Shown here: piece after piece, positions 7,737-15,208 of the stretch
Numbering within the stretch: position 1 is the first letter of the stretch
How the letters are laid out: every line of letters begins with the position of its first letter
Source: Nocardioides sp. YIM 152315
GTDB taxonomy: Bacteria; Actinomycetota; Actinomycetes; Propionibacteriales; Nocardioidaceae
Assembly (NCBI RefSeq): GCF_029210375.1
Contig: NZ_JARGER010000037.1
Coordinates: 62,001 to 126,000, forward strand
Reading direction: 5' to 3'
Length of the DNA stretch: 64,000 bases
Position numbers and translations under genes: made by a program
The notes under the pieces: generated by a model
What the model saw: only the letters and a program-made list of their open reading frames with translations
What the model was told of the DNA's origin: nothing
The model's database searches: none

Positions 7737-7784
7737 ATGGCTGCATCCGGCGTCTCGGTCGCGACTGCGGACGAGGCGCCGTGA
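7737..7784 (+). CDS. 15-codon upstream ORF of the LuxR-type regulator
   Basis: ATG 7737 reads MAASGVSVATADEAP and its TGA overlaps the GTG of the regulator (GTGA). The -10 box spacing favours this ATG as first base of the mRNA. If translated it would couple regulator synthesis to leader translation. No run of rare or single amino-acid codons suggests attenuation. Confidence 0.35.
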   Translation: MAASGVSVATADEAP

Positions 7785-8590
7785 CGACGGACGACCCGCT
7801 CGCGCTGCCGGATCCCGGCGACGACCACTCCGTCGTCGGCGTGGGGCTCGGTCCGCGCAACCCGATGCCCGAGTCGGTGCGGCAGACCGTGCTGGACGCG
7901 GCGGCGGCGCTCCAGATGCGCCGTACCGAGACCGCGGCGGCACTGCGCCGGGGCGGAGCCGCCGACGCCGAGGTCGTCGCGACGGGCGTCACCCGGGTCA
8001 ACCGGTACCTCTACGAGGTCGCCCCGGGCTGGCAGGAGCTGTTGTCGGTGCGGCCGTCCGCGACGGTCGAGCAGCTCCGGGTGAGCGTCCCCGCCAACCG
8101 CCGGCTGGTCGAGCGGGGGCTGCGCATGGTCAGCCTCTTCGACTACGACGCGCTCGACCTCGACGCCCGCCTGGTCCTCGCCCACGAGCCAGACGGCAAC
8201 TACCTCTTCGGCTCCGCCCCCGTGCAGATGAAGATCATCGACCGACGCTCGGTGCTGCTCCAGGGGCCGGAGGTCGACGGCGAGCCCTCGCTGATGTCGG
8301 TGACCTCCGCATCCTGCCTCGACGCGGCCTGGCACTACTGGGACGCCACCGTCGCCTCCGCCATCCCGCTCGAGACCGGACCCGGTCGCTATCGGGAGCT
8401 CACTGCGCGCCAGCAGCAGATCGTCGGCCTGCTGCTCGCCGACCTCACCGACGACGCCGTCGCCGCGTCGATCGGCGTCAGCGTCCGCACCATCCGGTCG
8501 GACGTCGCCGCGATCCTCACCGCGCTGGGCGTGAAGTCCCGGTTCGCCGCGGGCGCGCGGCTGCAGCTCTGGGCCGGCCGGAACGGGTGA
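7781..8590 (+). CDS. LuxR-type helix-turn-helix transcriptional regulator
   Basis: 269 residues. The C-terminal ~65 residues are a LuxR-type DNA-binding domain (ELTARQQQIVGLLLADLTDD through SVRTIRSDVAAILTALG). The first ~190 residues are not a receiver: they resemble the phospholipase D-like sensor region seen in actinobacterial single-domain LuxR proteins (RLVERGLRMVSLFDYDAL, MKIIDRRSVLLQGPE, DAAWHYWDATV), but I assign no ligand. The start GTG overlaps the upstream ORF's stop. It is divergent from the 2-oxoacid dehydrogenase operon, with about 200 bases between the two genes, so it may regulate that operon; this is position-based only. Confidence 0.8.
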   Translation: MTTDDPLALPDPGDDHSVVGVGLGPRNPMPESVRQTVLDAAAALQMRRTETAAALRRGGAADAEVVATGVTRVNRYLYEVAPGWQELLSVRPSATVEQLRVSVPANRRLVERGLRMVSLFDYDALDLDARLVLAHEPDGNYLFGSAPVQMKIIDRRSVLLQGPEVDGEPSLMSVTSASCLDAAWHYWDATVASAIPLETGPGRYRELTARQQQIVGLLLADLTDDAVAASIGVSVRTIRSDVAAILTALGVKSRFAAGARLQLWAGRNG

Positions 8591-8608
8591 CGGCCCCGAA
8601 GCACCGGC

Positions 8609-8622
8609 TGCAGGAACCTGCA
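8609..8622. other. Small palindrome in the gap 8591-8809
   Basis: TGCAGG-AA-CCTGCA lies 18 bases after the regulator's stop, in the 219-base space between it and the convergent CDF gene. It may act as terminator stem or binding site. I saw nothing else with clear structure in that gap. Confidence 0.3.
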
Positions 8623-8809
8623 ACCCGCATGACAGCAACCCGCCGGATCGGCTGTCCTTGTCCCGGAGTGGAATCGGCCGGCGTCGGGGGAGCTGACCGG
8701 ATCCGTTCTCGGGGCTCACGGCGTGACCGTCGACCCGGTCGAGCGCCGTGCCACGTGCTGGGACGGCCGCCCCGGGTCGACGGTCGGTTCGCGTCGGACG
8801 GACGCGACG

Positions 8810-9733
8810 TCAGTGGAGCTCGCCCAGGTCCTCGTGTGCCTGGTGCGTGACGGGCTCCACCTGGAACGTCGAGTGGCGTACGTCGAAGTGCGCCGAGGTG
8901 CACTCGGCCAGCCGGTCGAGGATGCCGCCGACCCCGTGCGCGGCGAGCGCCTCCGGGGTGACGGTCACGTGGGCCGACAGGCTGGGCATGCCGCTGGTGA
9001 TCGTCCATGCGTGCAGGTCGTGGACGTCGACCACGCCGGGCATCTCGAGGAGGTGACGTCGCACGTCCTCGAGGTCCATGCCGGCCGGGGCGATCTCGAG
9101 CAGCACCGCGGCCGACTCCTTCAGCAGGACCAGCGAACGCGGCAGGATCAGCACGGCGATCACCAGCGACGCGAGCGGGTCGGCACGGTGCCAGTCCCAG
9201 ACGAGGATGACCAGGCCTGCGACGACGGCGAGGACCGACCCGATCAGGTCGGCGAGCACCTCGTTGGCCGCGCCGCGCAGGTTCAGCGAGCCGGAGTCGG
9301 AGCGGTGGAGGATCGCCAGCGAGACGGCGTTGGCGAGCAGGCCGACGACGGCGAACCCCACCATCGCGCCCGCGTCGACGTGGGTCGGATCGGCCAGACG
9401 CGAGATCCCGGCGTACGCGAGGTAGCCGCAGACCACGAGCAGCACCAGGGCGTTGACCATCGCCGCGAGGATCTCGGCGCGGTGCAGCCCGAAGGTCGAC
9501 CGCGGTCCGCCGCGCAGCGACGCGACGTACGACGCACCGAGCGCGAGCACCACCGCCGCCGCGTCGGTGGCCATGTGGCCGGCGTCGGCGAGGAGCGCGA
9601 GCGACCCCGTGACGACCGCGCCGACCACCTCGAGCACCATGACGACGACCGTGACCACGAGCACCAGGCGCAGGCGGCGTCGGTCGGCCGCGCGCCCCGC
9701 GGCGTGGTGTCCGTGGTCGTGGCCGTGCCCCAT
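8810..9733 (-). CDS. Cation diffusion facilitator, CzcD/ZitB-like metal exporter
   Basis: 307 residues. The His-rich N-terminus MGHGHDHGHH is followed by six hydrophobic segments; metal-site motifs are LLADAGHMATDAAA (HxxxD in helix 2) and ANEVLADLIGSVLA (helix 5). The C-terminal cytoplasmic domain from about residue 215 carries VHDLHAWTITSG and HVTVTP. The family exchanges Zn2+, Cd2+ or Co2+ for H+ at the inner membrane. The ATG stands six bases after a TAGGCT box, so it is probably leaderless. Single gene; no metal sensor is adjacent. Confidence 0.92.
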   Translation of the reverse strand: MGHGHDHGHHAAGRAADRRRLRLVLVVTVVVMVLEVVGAVVTGSLALLADAGHMATDAAAVVLALGASYVASLRGGPRSTFGLHRAEILAAMVNALVLLVVCGYLAYAGISRLADPTHVDAGAMVGFAVVGLLANAVSLAILHRSDSGSLNLRGAANEVLADLIGSVLAVVAGLVILVWDWHRADPLASLVIAVLILPRSLVLLKESAAVLLEIAPAGMDLEDVRRHLLEMPGVVDVHDLHAWTITSGMPSLSAHVTVTPEALAAHGVGGILDRLAECTSAHFDVRHSTFQVEPVTHQAHEDLGELH

Positions 9734-9739
9734 GGGACC

Positions 9740-9745
9740 AGCCTA
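9740..9745 (-). promoter_or_regulatory. -10 box TAGGCT of the CDF gene
   Basis: Reads TAGGCT on the minus strand, six bases ahead of the ATG; leaderless arrangement. The intervening GGTCCC is not a ribosome-binding site. Confidence 0.5.
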
Positions 9746-9761
9746 GGAGGCTGCCGAGCCG

Positions 9762-10703
9762 TCAGCCGCGGCCGTGCGGCTCCAGCCAGGCGGCGGGATC
9801 CGGGCCCTTCGGCACGACCTGGGTGGGGTTGAGGTCCCGGTGGACGACGTAGTAGTGCGTCTTGATCTGCTCGAAGTCGGTGTTGCCGCCGAAGGCCGGG
9901 ACGGCATAGAGGTCGCGGGCGTAGCCCCACAGGTTCGGCAGCTCGGTGAGCTTCTGCCGGTTGCACTTGAAGTGGCCGTGATAGACCGCGTCGAAGCGGG
10001 CGAGCGTGGTCCACAGCCGCACGTCGGCCTCGGTGATCGAGTCGCCCATCAGGTAGCGGCGGGTGGCGAGCCGCTCCTCGAGCCAGTCGAGTGCCGTCCA
10101 GAGCCGGTCGTACGCCGCGTCGTATGCGTCCTGCGAGCCGGCGAAGCCGCAGCGGTAGACGCCGTTGTTGACCTCCGTGTAGATGCGCTCCATGACCTCG
10201 TCCATCTCGTCGCGGAGGTCGGCGGGCCACAGGTCGGGGGCGTCGGCGCGGTGGAGCTCACGCCACTCGAAGAAGAGGTCGTGGGTGATCCACGGGAAGT
10301 CGTTGGTGACGACCTGTCCGGTCGGGACGTCCACGATCGCCGGCACGGTGATGCCGCGGTCGTAGCCGGCGAAGCGCTTGAGGTACGCCTCCTGCAGCCG
10401 CTCGATCCCCAGCACCGGGTCGACGCCGCCGGGGTCGAGGTCGAAGGTCCAGCTGCGCTCGTCGTGGGTCGGGCCCGGCGTCCCGAGCGAGATGACGTCC
10501 TCGAGCCCGAGCAGCTCGCGCACGATGATCGACCGCGTCGCCCAGGGGCACGCCTTGGCGGCGACGAGCCGGTAACGGCCGGCCTGGACCGGCCACAGCT
10601 CGCCGTCGACCGGCCCGTGCTCCGGCCGCCGCCCGTCGCGGGTGACCCGGTCGGGGATGTAGTTCGCGTCGCGCTTGAACTCACCCGAGCTGACGTAGGC
10701 CAT
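9762..10703 (-). CDS. Glutathionyl-hydroquinone reductase-like (xi-class GST) protein
   Basis: 313 residues. The thioredoxin-like domain holds the xi-class catalytic signature ACPWATR with Cys, near residue 52. The helical GST C-domain has RYLMGDSITEADVRLWTTLARFDAVY and ends near PNLWGYARDLYAVP, as in YqjG/ECM4 proteins. E. coli homologues reduce glutathionyl-hydroquinones; actinobacteria usually use mycothiol, so the natural thiol may differ. I chose ATG 10703 over GTG 10712 because a TAGGGT -10 box is seven bases upstream of the ATG and would overlap the GTG. The family III repeat lies about 50 bases upstream. Confidence 0.88.
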   Translation of the reverse strand: MAYVSSGEFKRDANYIPDRVTRDGRRPEHGPVDGELWPVQAGRYRLVAAKACPWATRSIIVRELLGLEDVISLGTPGPTHDERSWTFDLDPGGVDPVLGIERLQEAYLKRFAGYDRGITVPAIVDVPTGQVVTNDFPWITHDLFFEWRELHRADAPDLWPADLRDEMDEVMERIYTEVNNGVYRCGFAGSQDAYDAAYDRLWTALDWLEERLATRRYLMGDSITEADVRLWTTLARFDAVYHGHFKCNRQKLTELPNLWGYARDLYAVPAFGGNTDFEQIKTHYYVVHRDLNPTQVVPKGPDPAAWLEPHGRG

Positions 10704-10749
10704 GCGCCTCACCCTAGGCGCAGCGCCGGATCAGCCCGCGCCCGACTCC

Positions 10750-10788
10750 GGTGGTCGAGGAGGGACGAAGTCCCGTCTCGAAACCACC
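10750..10788. repeat. Family III palindromic element, intergenic copy
   Basis: GGTGGTCGAGGA, stem GGGAC-GAA-GTCCC, then GTCTCGAAACCACC: outer arms and inner stem can fold into one 39-base hairpin. It lies between the hydroquinone-reductase-like gene and the small 44-codon gene. This is the cleanest copy and defines the family arms. Confidence 0.75.
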
Positions 10789-10823
10789 ACCAGCGCAACG
10801 GTGCACGTGCGAGGGGCGCCGGA

Positions 10824-10958
10824 TCACCGGGGCCGCTGCCGCCGCTCGCGGACCTTGTCGGCGGCGGCGCGGATGCGGGCCTGGTTCTCGGGCTTGCGGA
10901 CCTCGTCGTAGAGCTTCTTGGCGATGCCGGCCAGCGCCACGGTCCTCATCAGCTTCAT
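10824..10958 (-). CDS. 44-residue basic protein coupled to the GH3 gene
   Basis: Reads MKLMRTVALAGIAKKLYDEV and then a highly charged helix-like tail ending RRQRPR. Its ATG overlaps the TGA of the upstream glycosidase gene (ATGA), which argues for real coupled translation. A short hydrophobic N-terminal patch is followed by an amphipathic basic helix. I do not recognise a characterised family. Confidence 0.6.
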   Translation of the reverse strand: MKLMRTVALAGIAKKLYDEVRKPENQARIRAAADKVRERRQRPR

Positions 10959-12175
10959 GGTCCGACGGTACCCAGCGGCTTCGGCAGCAGGCCCCGCTCC
11001 TGCTTGGCGGTCAGCACCCGGAGAGCGGCGTCGCGCACCAGCGTGCGGAAGCCGGTCCGGTCCCGGGCTCGGGACAGCACGGCGCCGTACATCGCCGGGA
11101 GGGGGGCCGCGTCGACGGTGAGCACCATGTCGCCGCCGGCGGCGATGAAGCGCAGCGCCCGCTGGGCGGGTGCGATGCCGGCGACCTGCCGGGCGTGGGC
11201 GAGGTCGTCCGAGATCACCACGCCGTCGAAGCCCAGGTCTCCGCGCAGCATCGTGCCGACGACGTACGGCGAGAAGGCGGCGGGCCGCGCCGGGTCGAGG
11301 TGGGTGTAGCGGGCCGTCGACATCATCACGAAGGGCGCCCCGGCGTCGACCGCGGCGCGGAACGGCGCGAGGAAGGCGTCGTGCCGCCGCGTGACGTGGT
11401 CGACGACGTTGCCGCTGGTGTCGGTGTTCGCGCGCACCCGGCCGAGCCCCGGGAAGTGCTTGACGACGGCGGTGACGTCCGCCCGCGCCATGCCGCGCAT
11501 GAACGCCAGGCCGTGGCTGGCGACGACGCGCGGCGTGAAGCCGAACTGCCGGTCGTAGTGGCCGATGGGCGGGTTGTGCCGCGCGGCGCGTCGGCTGGGG
11601 ACCGTGTCGAGGACGGGCGCGAGGTTGAGGTTCACCCCGACCCGGCCCAGCTCCCGGGCCCACCGCCGGGCGGCGGACCGGAGCCGCGCCGGGGCCCACC
11701 GGCCCTGGTCGAGCGCGGTCGGGATGCGGGAGAAGCCGGGTCCCTGGAGCACCCGGACCAGGCCGCCCTCCTGGTCGGTGCCGACGAAGAGCCCCACCCG
11801 GGAGGTCGCTGCGGGCGAGACCTGGGCCGTCATCGCCCGCGCCACCCGCGCCGGCGCGCGTACGCCGTGGCGGCTGCGACCGGTCAGCATCACGTTGCCG
11901 ACGTGGAAGCGGCGGATCTGCGCCCGGGTGCGGGCGTCGATGCGGTCGGCCCGGGTGCCCACCATGAAGAGCTGGCCGACCTGTTGCCGCAGCGTCATCC
12001 GGGCGAGTGCGCGCTCGGCCGGCGTCGCCCGCGGCTCGGCCCGGGGCACCGGTGCGGTCCGCGGAGCCGTCGTTCCCTCGGGCAGGGCCACGTCGGCGGC
12101 CGCAGGGGAGGCGACGACCAGGCCCGTCACGAGCGCGAGCGCAGCGAGGAGCGGGCGACGACATCGGAGGTGCAT
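10955..12175 (-). CDS. Secreted glycoside hydrolase family 3 protein (NagZ-like)
   Basis: 406 residues. The N-terminus (MHLRCRRPLLAALALVTGLV, then ASPAAADV) is a signal peptide with likely cleavage after Ala-Ala-Ala/Ala-Asp. The GH3 domain follows from about residue 55 (LRQQVGQLFMVG, FVGTDQEGGLVRVLQ). The KHFPGLG motif and the SDD segment with nucleophile Asp (GVVISDDLAHA) are in the NagZ order. NagZ-type enzymes remove N-acetylglucosamine from muropeptides; export suggests action on cell-wall fragments outside the membrane. The stop overlaps the 44-codon gene. The promoter shares the 122-base space with the divergent ArsR-type operon. Confidence 0.88.
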   Translation of the reverse strand: MHLRCRRPLLAALALVTGLVVASPAAADVALPEGTTAPRTAPVPRAEPRATPAERALARMTLRQQVGQLFMVGTRADRIDARTRAQIRRFHVGNVMLTGRSRHGVRAPARVARAMTAQVSPAATSRVGLFVGTDQEGGLVRVLQGPGFSRIPTALDQGRWAPARLRSAARRWARELGRVGVNLNLAPVLDTVPSRRAARHNPPIGHYDRQFGFTPRVVASHGLAFMRGMARADVTAVVKHFPGLGRVRANTDTSGNVVDHVTRRHDAFLAPFRAAVDAGAPFVMMSTARYTHLDPARPAAFSPYVVGTMLRGDLGFDGVVISDDLAHARQVAGIAPAQRALRFIAAGGDMVLTVDAAPLPAMYGAVLSRARDRTGFRTLVRDAALRVLTAKQERGLLPKPLGTVGP

Positions 12176-12251
12176 CGCGCTCGACCGTACCCGGCGGATC
12201 GGCCGCCGAACCTCCGGCGCGCGGCAGGGCGAGAACGGGCTTCGACAAATC

Positions 12252-12281
12252 GCAAAGAACTCTTTGCAAAGACATCTTTGC
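12252..12281 (+). promoter_or_regulatory. Two overlapping 16-bp operators for the ArsR-type regulator
   Basis: GCAAAGAACTCTTTGC (12252-12267) and GCAAAGACATCTTTGC (12266-12281): each has perfect 7-bp arms around two bases, and they share GC. They cover the -35 region of the downstream promoter (-10 TAGGGT at 12286-12291). Such dyads are the expected sites of a winged-helix dimer, so autorepression is likely. Confidence 0.75.
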
Positions 12282-12285
12282 GTTC

Positions 12286-12291
12286 TAGGGT
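12286..12291 (+). promoter_or_regulatory. -10 box TAGGGT of the regulator-exporter operon
   Basis: Six bases before GTG 12298, a leaderless start. A possible -35 TTGCAA at 12264-12269 (16-base spacer) lies inside the operator pair. Confidence 0.6.
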
Positions 12292-12297
12292 GGACTC

Positions 12298-12867
12298 GTG
12301 GACCTCACCTCGATCACCCCGTCGCCCCAGCAGATGAAGGCGCTCACCCACCCGGTGCGGGTGCGGATCCTCGGGATGCTGCGCATCGACGGGCCGGCGA
12401 CGGCGACGACGCTCGCCGCACGCCTCGGACTCAACACCGGCGCCACGTCCTACCACCTCCGCCAGCTCGCCCAGCACGGGTTCGTGGTCGAGGACGCCGA
12501 GCGCGGCAACGCCCGCGACCGCTGGTGGAGGGCCGCCCACCAGATGACGACGGCCGACACCGCCGGCCCCGCCGAGCCGGAGGCCCGCGACACCCTCGAC
12601 GCCTATCTCCAGTCCGTCGTCGTCGTGACGACCGAGCGGCTGCAGCGCTCCGTGGAGGAGCTGCCGCTGCTGCCCGAGGAGTGGCGCGCCGCCACGACGT
12701 ACAGCGACTGGGTCGTGAAGCTGACCCCGCGCAGGGCGCTCGCGGTGATCGAGATGCTCATGGAGACGATGGGGGAGATCGACGAGGAGGAGGACGAGGC
12801 GGCGGCGCCCTTCGTGCTCCAGCTCGCGGCGTTCCCCTACCCCGGCAAGGTCGGGAGCGAGGAATGA
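12298..12867 (+). CDS. ArsR-type winged-helix transcriptional regulator
   Basis: 189 residues. The N-terminal winged helix (MKALTHPVRVRILGMLRIDG, TLAARLGLNTGATSYHLRQL) is typical of helix_turn_helix ArsR-family proteins with a longer C-terminal region. No cysteine metal site is visible in the DNA-binding helix, so a drug or metabolite ligand is more likely than a metal. Its stop overlaps the ATG of the MFS transporter (ATGA), so the two form one operon; exporter control by this protein is the simplest reading. Confidence 0.88.
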   Translation: MDLTSITPSPQQMKALTHPVRVRILGMLRIDGPATATTLAARLGLNTGATSYHLRQLAQHGFVVEDAERGNARDRWWRAAHQMTTADTAGPAEPEARDTLDAYLQSVVVVTTERLQRSVEELPLLPEEWRAATTYSDWVVKLTPRRALAVIEMLMETMGEIDEEEDEAAAPFVLQLAAFPYPGKVGSEE

Positions 12868-14138
12868 AGAGGCCGCTCTACGGGTGGCTGGTCTCGGAGG
12901 CGATCTCGCTGACCGGCACCCGCATCTCGATGGTCGCGCTCCCGTGGTTCGTCCTCACCACGACCGGGAGTGCGACGAAGACCGGCCTCGTCGCGCTCGC
13001 GGAGCTGCTTCCGCTGGTCGTCCTCAAGGTGCTCGGCGGCCCGGTCATCGACCGGGTCGGCGCCCGCCGGGTCGCGATCACATGCGACCTCCTCTCCGTG
13101 CTCGCGGTCGGCACGATCCCGCTGCTGCACGAGGCGGGCTGGCTGCCGTTCCCGGTGTTCCTGCTGCTCGTCGCCGTCGCCGGTGGCCTGCGCGGGCCGG
13201 GTGACGCCGCCAAGGCCGCGCTCACTCCGGCGCTGGTCGCCGAGGCGGGCGTGCCGATGGAGCGCGCGACCGGCCTGCACTCGACCGTCGAGCGCACCGC
13301 CAGCCTGCTCGGTGCCGCGGCCGCCGGCGGCCTGGTCGCGCTCATCGGGGCGGCCGACGCGCTGGTCGTCGACGCGGCGTCCTTCGGCGTCTCCGCGGCG
13401 GTGCTCGGCTGGGCCACCGCCCGGATGTCGCTACGGGGGACCGCCCCCGACAGAGCGCCCGACAGAGCGCCCGACAGAGCGCCCGACGGAGCGCCCGACG
13501 GCGCGTCGTACGGCCGGCAGCTGCGCGAGGGCTGGACCTTCCTGCGCGGCGACCGGATCCTGCTCGGCATCGCGGTCATGGTGTCGCTGACGAACCTGAT
13601 CGACCTCGCCTACACCGCCGTCTTCGTACCCGTCTGGGCCGAGGCCGAGACCGGCAGCGCGACGACCGTCGGCCTGGTGTTCGCGACCTTCGGCGGCGCG
13701 GCCGCGGTCGGGGCGGTCTGCGCCTCGGCCTGGGCCGACCGGCTGCCCCGCTACCGCACCTACCTGATCGCCTTCCTGGTCTGCGGGGCGCCACGGTACG
13801 TCGCCTTCGCGCTCGACCTGCCGCTGTGGGTGATCCTCGGCGTGTGCGCCGCAGGCGGGTTCGCGTCGGGGTTCCTCAACCCGATCCTGGGCGCGGTCAT
13901 CTTCGAACGGATCCCGGAGGCCCTGATGGGCCGGGTGACGTCGTTGAGCACCGCGATGTGCTTCGCGCTCATGCCGTTCGGCGGGATCCTCGGCGGGCTG
14001 CTCGTCGCCGGCCTCGGGCTGGCGCCGGCGATGCTGGCCGCGGGCGCGGCCTACCTGGTCGTCACGATGCTGCCGGCCGTCGACCGCCACTGGCGCGAGA
14101 TCGACCGACGGCCGGAGCCCGTGCTCGTCAGCGCCTGA
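12864..14138 (+). CDS. MFS exporter (MFS_3/EntS-like)
   Basis: 424 residues with about twelve hydrophobic segments in two halves. The N-terminus starts SLTGTRISMVALPWFVLTTT, as in EntS/Tet(V)-like MFS_3 exporters; GGPVIDRVGARR is the loop 2-3 motif A. The central cytoplasmic loop (residues of about 195-213) contains PDRA repeats made by a 12-bp tandem repeat. Likely H+-driven efflux of a drug or metabolite, controlled by the coupled ArsR-type regulator. The 3' end overlaps the convergent aminotransferase by 11 bases. Confidence 0.88.
   Translation: MKRPLYGWLVSEAISLTGTRISMVALPWFVLTTTGSATKTGLVALAELLPLVVLKVLGGPVIDRVGARRVAITCDLLSVLAVGTIPLLHEAGWLPFPVFLLLVAVAGGLRGPGDAAKAALTPALVAEAGVPMERATGLHSTVERTASLLGAAAAGGLVALIGAADALVVDAASFGVSAAVLGWATARMSLRGTAPDRAPDRAPDRAPDGAPDGASYGRQLREGWTFLRGDRILLGIAVMVSLTNLIDLAYTAVFVPVWAEAETGSATTVGLVFATFGGAAAVGAVCASAWADRLPRYRTYLIAFLVCGAPRYVAFALDLPLWVILGVCAAGGFASGFLNPILGAVIFERIPEALMGRVTSLSTAMCFALMPFGGILGGLLVAGLGLAPAMLAAGAAYLVVTMLPAVDRHWREIDRRPEPVLVSA
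13446..13501 (+). repeat. 12-bp coding tandem repeat in the MFS loop
   Basis: Three identical units CCCGACAGAGCG, a fourth with one change (CCCGACGGAGCG) and a partial fifth. Each unit adds four residues (PDRA), so copy number can vary without a frameshift. Confidence 0.85.
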
Positions 14139-15198
14139 ACGCGCGGGCGACCTCGACCAGCCGGTCGTTGGCCTCGGTCTCTCCGATGGAGACCCGGCAC
14201 CCCTCGCCGGCGAACGGGCGCACGACGATGCCGGCGTCGTCGGCGGCGGCCGCGAAGTCCAGCGTCCGCTCGCCCAGCTCGAACCACACGAAGTTGCCTT
14301 GGGCCTCCGGCACGTCCCATCCCGCGCCGCGCAGCCCGTCGACGACGCGGGCGCGCTCGGTGACCAGCGTGTCCACCCGCTCGAAGAGCTCCTCGCGGCG
14401 CTCCAGCGAGGCGATCGCCGCAGCCTGCGCCACGGTCGAGACGCCGAACGGCAGCGACACCGCCCGCAGCGCGGCCGCGATCGGCGCGGGCGCCGCGGCG
14501 TACCCGACCCGGAAGCCGGCGAGGCCGTAGGCCTTGGAGAACGTGCGGGTGACGACGACGTTGTCGTGGCGGCGGTACGTCGCAAGGCCGTCGACCGGGT
14601 CGTCCATCCGCACGAACTCGACGTACGCCTCGTCGACGACGACCAGCACGTGTGCAGGCACCTTCGCCAGGAACGCGTCGAGCTCGGCCCGCGCGACCGC
14701 CGGCCCCGTCGGGTTGTTGGGCGTGCAGACGAGGACGACCTTCGTGCGGTCGGTGACGGCCGCCGCCATCGCGTCGAGGTCGTGGCGACCGTCGGAGGTG
14801 ACCGGCACCTTGACCGGTGTCGCGGCCGCGGCGGCGACGGCGATCGGGTAGGCCTCGAAGGACCGCCAGGCGAAGACGACCTCGTCGCCGGGGTCGCAGA
14901 AGGCCTGCACCAGCTGGTAGATCAGCCCCACCGAGCCGGTCGCGACCGACAGGTGCTCGACGGGCACGTCGAAGGTCCGCGCAAGTGCCTCGTAGAGCGC
15001 GACGCTGCCCATGTCGGGGTAGCGGTTCATCGCCGCGACGCCGGCCTGGACGGCCTCGACGACGCCGGGCAACGGCGGGAACGGGTTCTCGTTGGAGGAC
15101 AGCTTGTACGACGTCATCCCGGGTCGGACCGTCGGCGGCTTGCCCGCGACGTACGGCGGGATCTCCGCCACGTTCGCTCGGGGCTGGGGTGAGTTCAT
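14128..15198 (-). CDS. HisC-like aminotransferase (histidinol-phosphate / aromatic)
   Basis: 356-residue fold-type I PLP enzyme. SYKLSSNENPFPPLPGV opens the domain, TPNNPTGP binds the cofactor, VVDEAYVEF contains the Asp-x-Ala-Tyr, and FSKAYGLAGFRVGY has the PLP-binding Lys. Such proteins are histidinol-phosphate aminotransferases or actinobacterial aromatic aminotransferases (Pat). The single-gene setting away from a his operon and the N-terminus IPPYVAGKPP favour the Pat subgroup. The start ATG lies seven bases after TAGCCT, a -10 box that includes the stop codon TAG of the upstream VanZ gene. Confidence 0.88.
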   Translation of the reverse strand: MNSPQPRANVAEIPPYVAGKPPTVRPGMTSYKLSSNENPFPPLPGVVEAVQAGVAAMNRYPDMGSVALYEALARTFDVPVEHLSVATGSVGLIYQLVQAFCDPGDEVVFAWRSFEAYPIAVAAAAATPVKVPVTSDGRHDLDAMAAAVTDRTKVVLVCTPNNPTGPAVARAELDAFLAKVPAHVLVVVDEAYVEFVRMDDPVDGLATYRRHDNVVVTRTFSKAYGLAGFRVGYAAAPAPIAAALRAVSLPFGVSTVAQAAAIASLERREELFERVDTLVTERARVVDGLRGAGWDVPEAQGNFVWFELGERTLDFAAAADDAGIVVRPFAGEGCRVSIGETEANDRLVEVARAFRR

Positions 15199-15208
15199 GG
15201 CCGTCAGG

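Noticed and set aside
13446..13501. Possible CRISPR or satellite array
   Set aside because: Units are 12 bp, contiguous without spacers, and lie in a coding frame.
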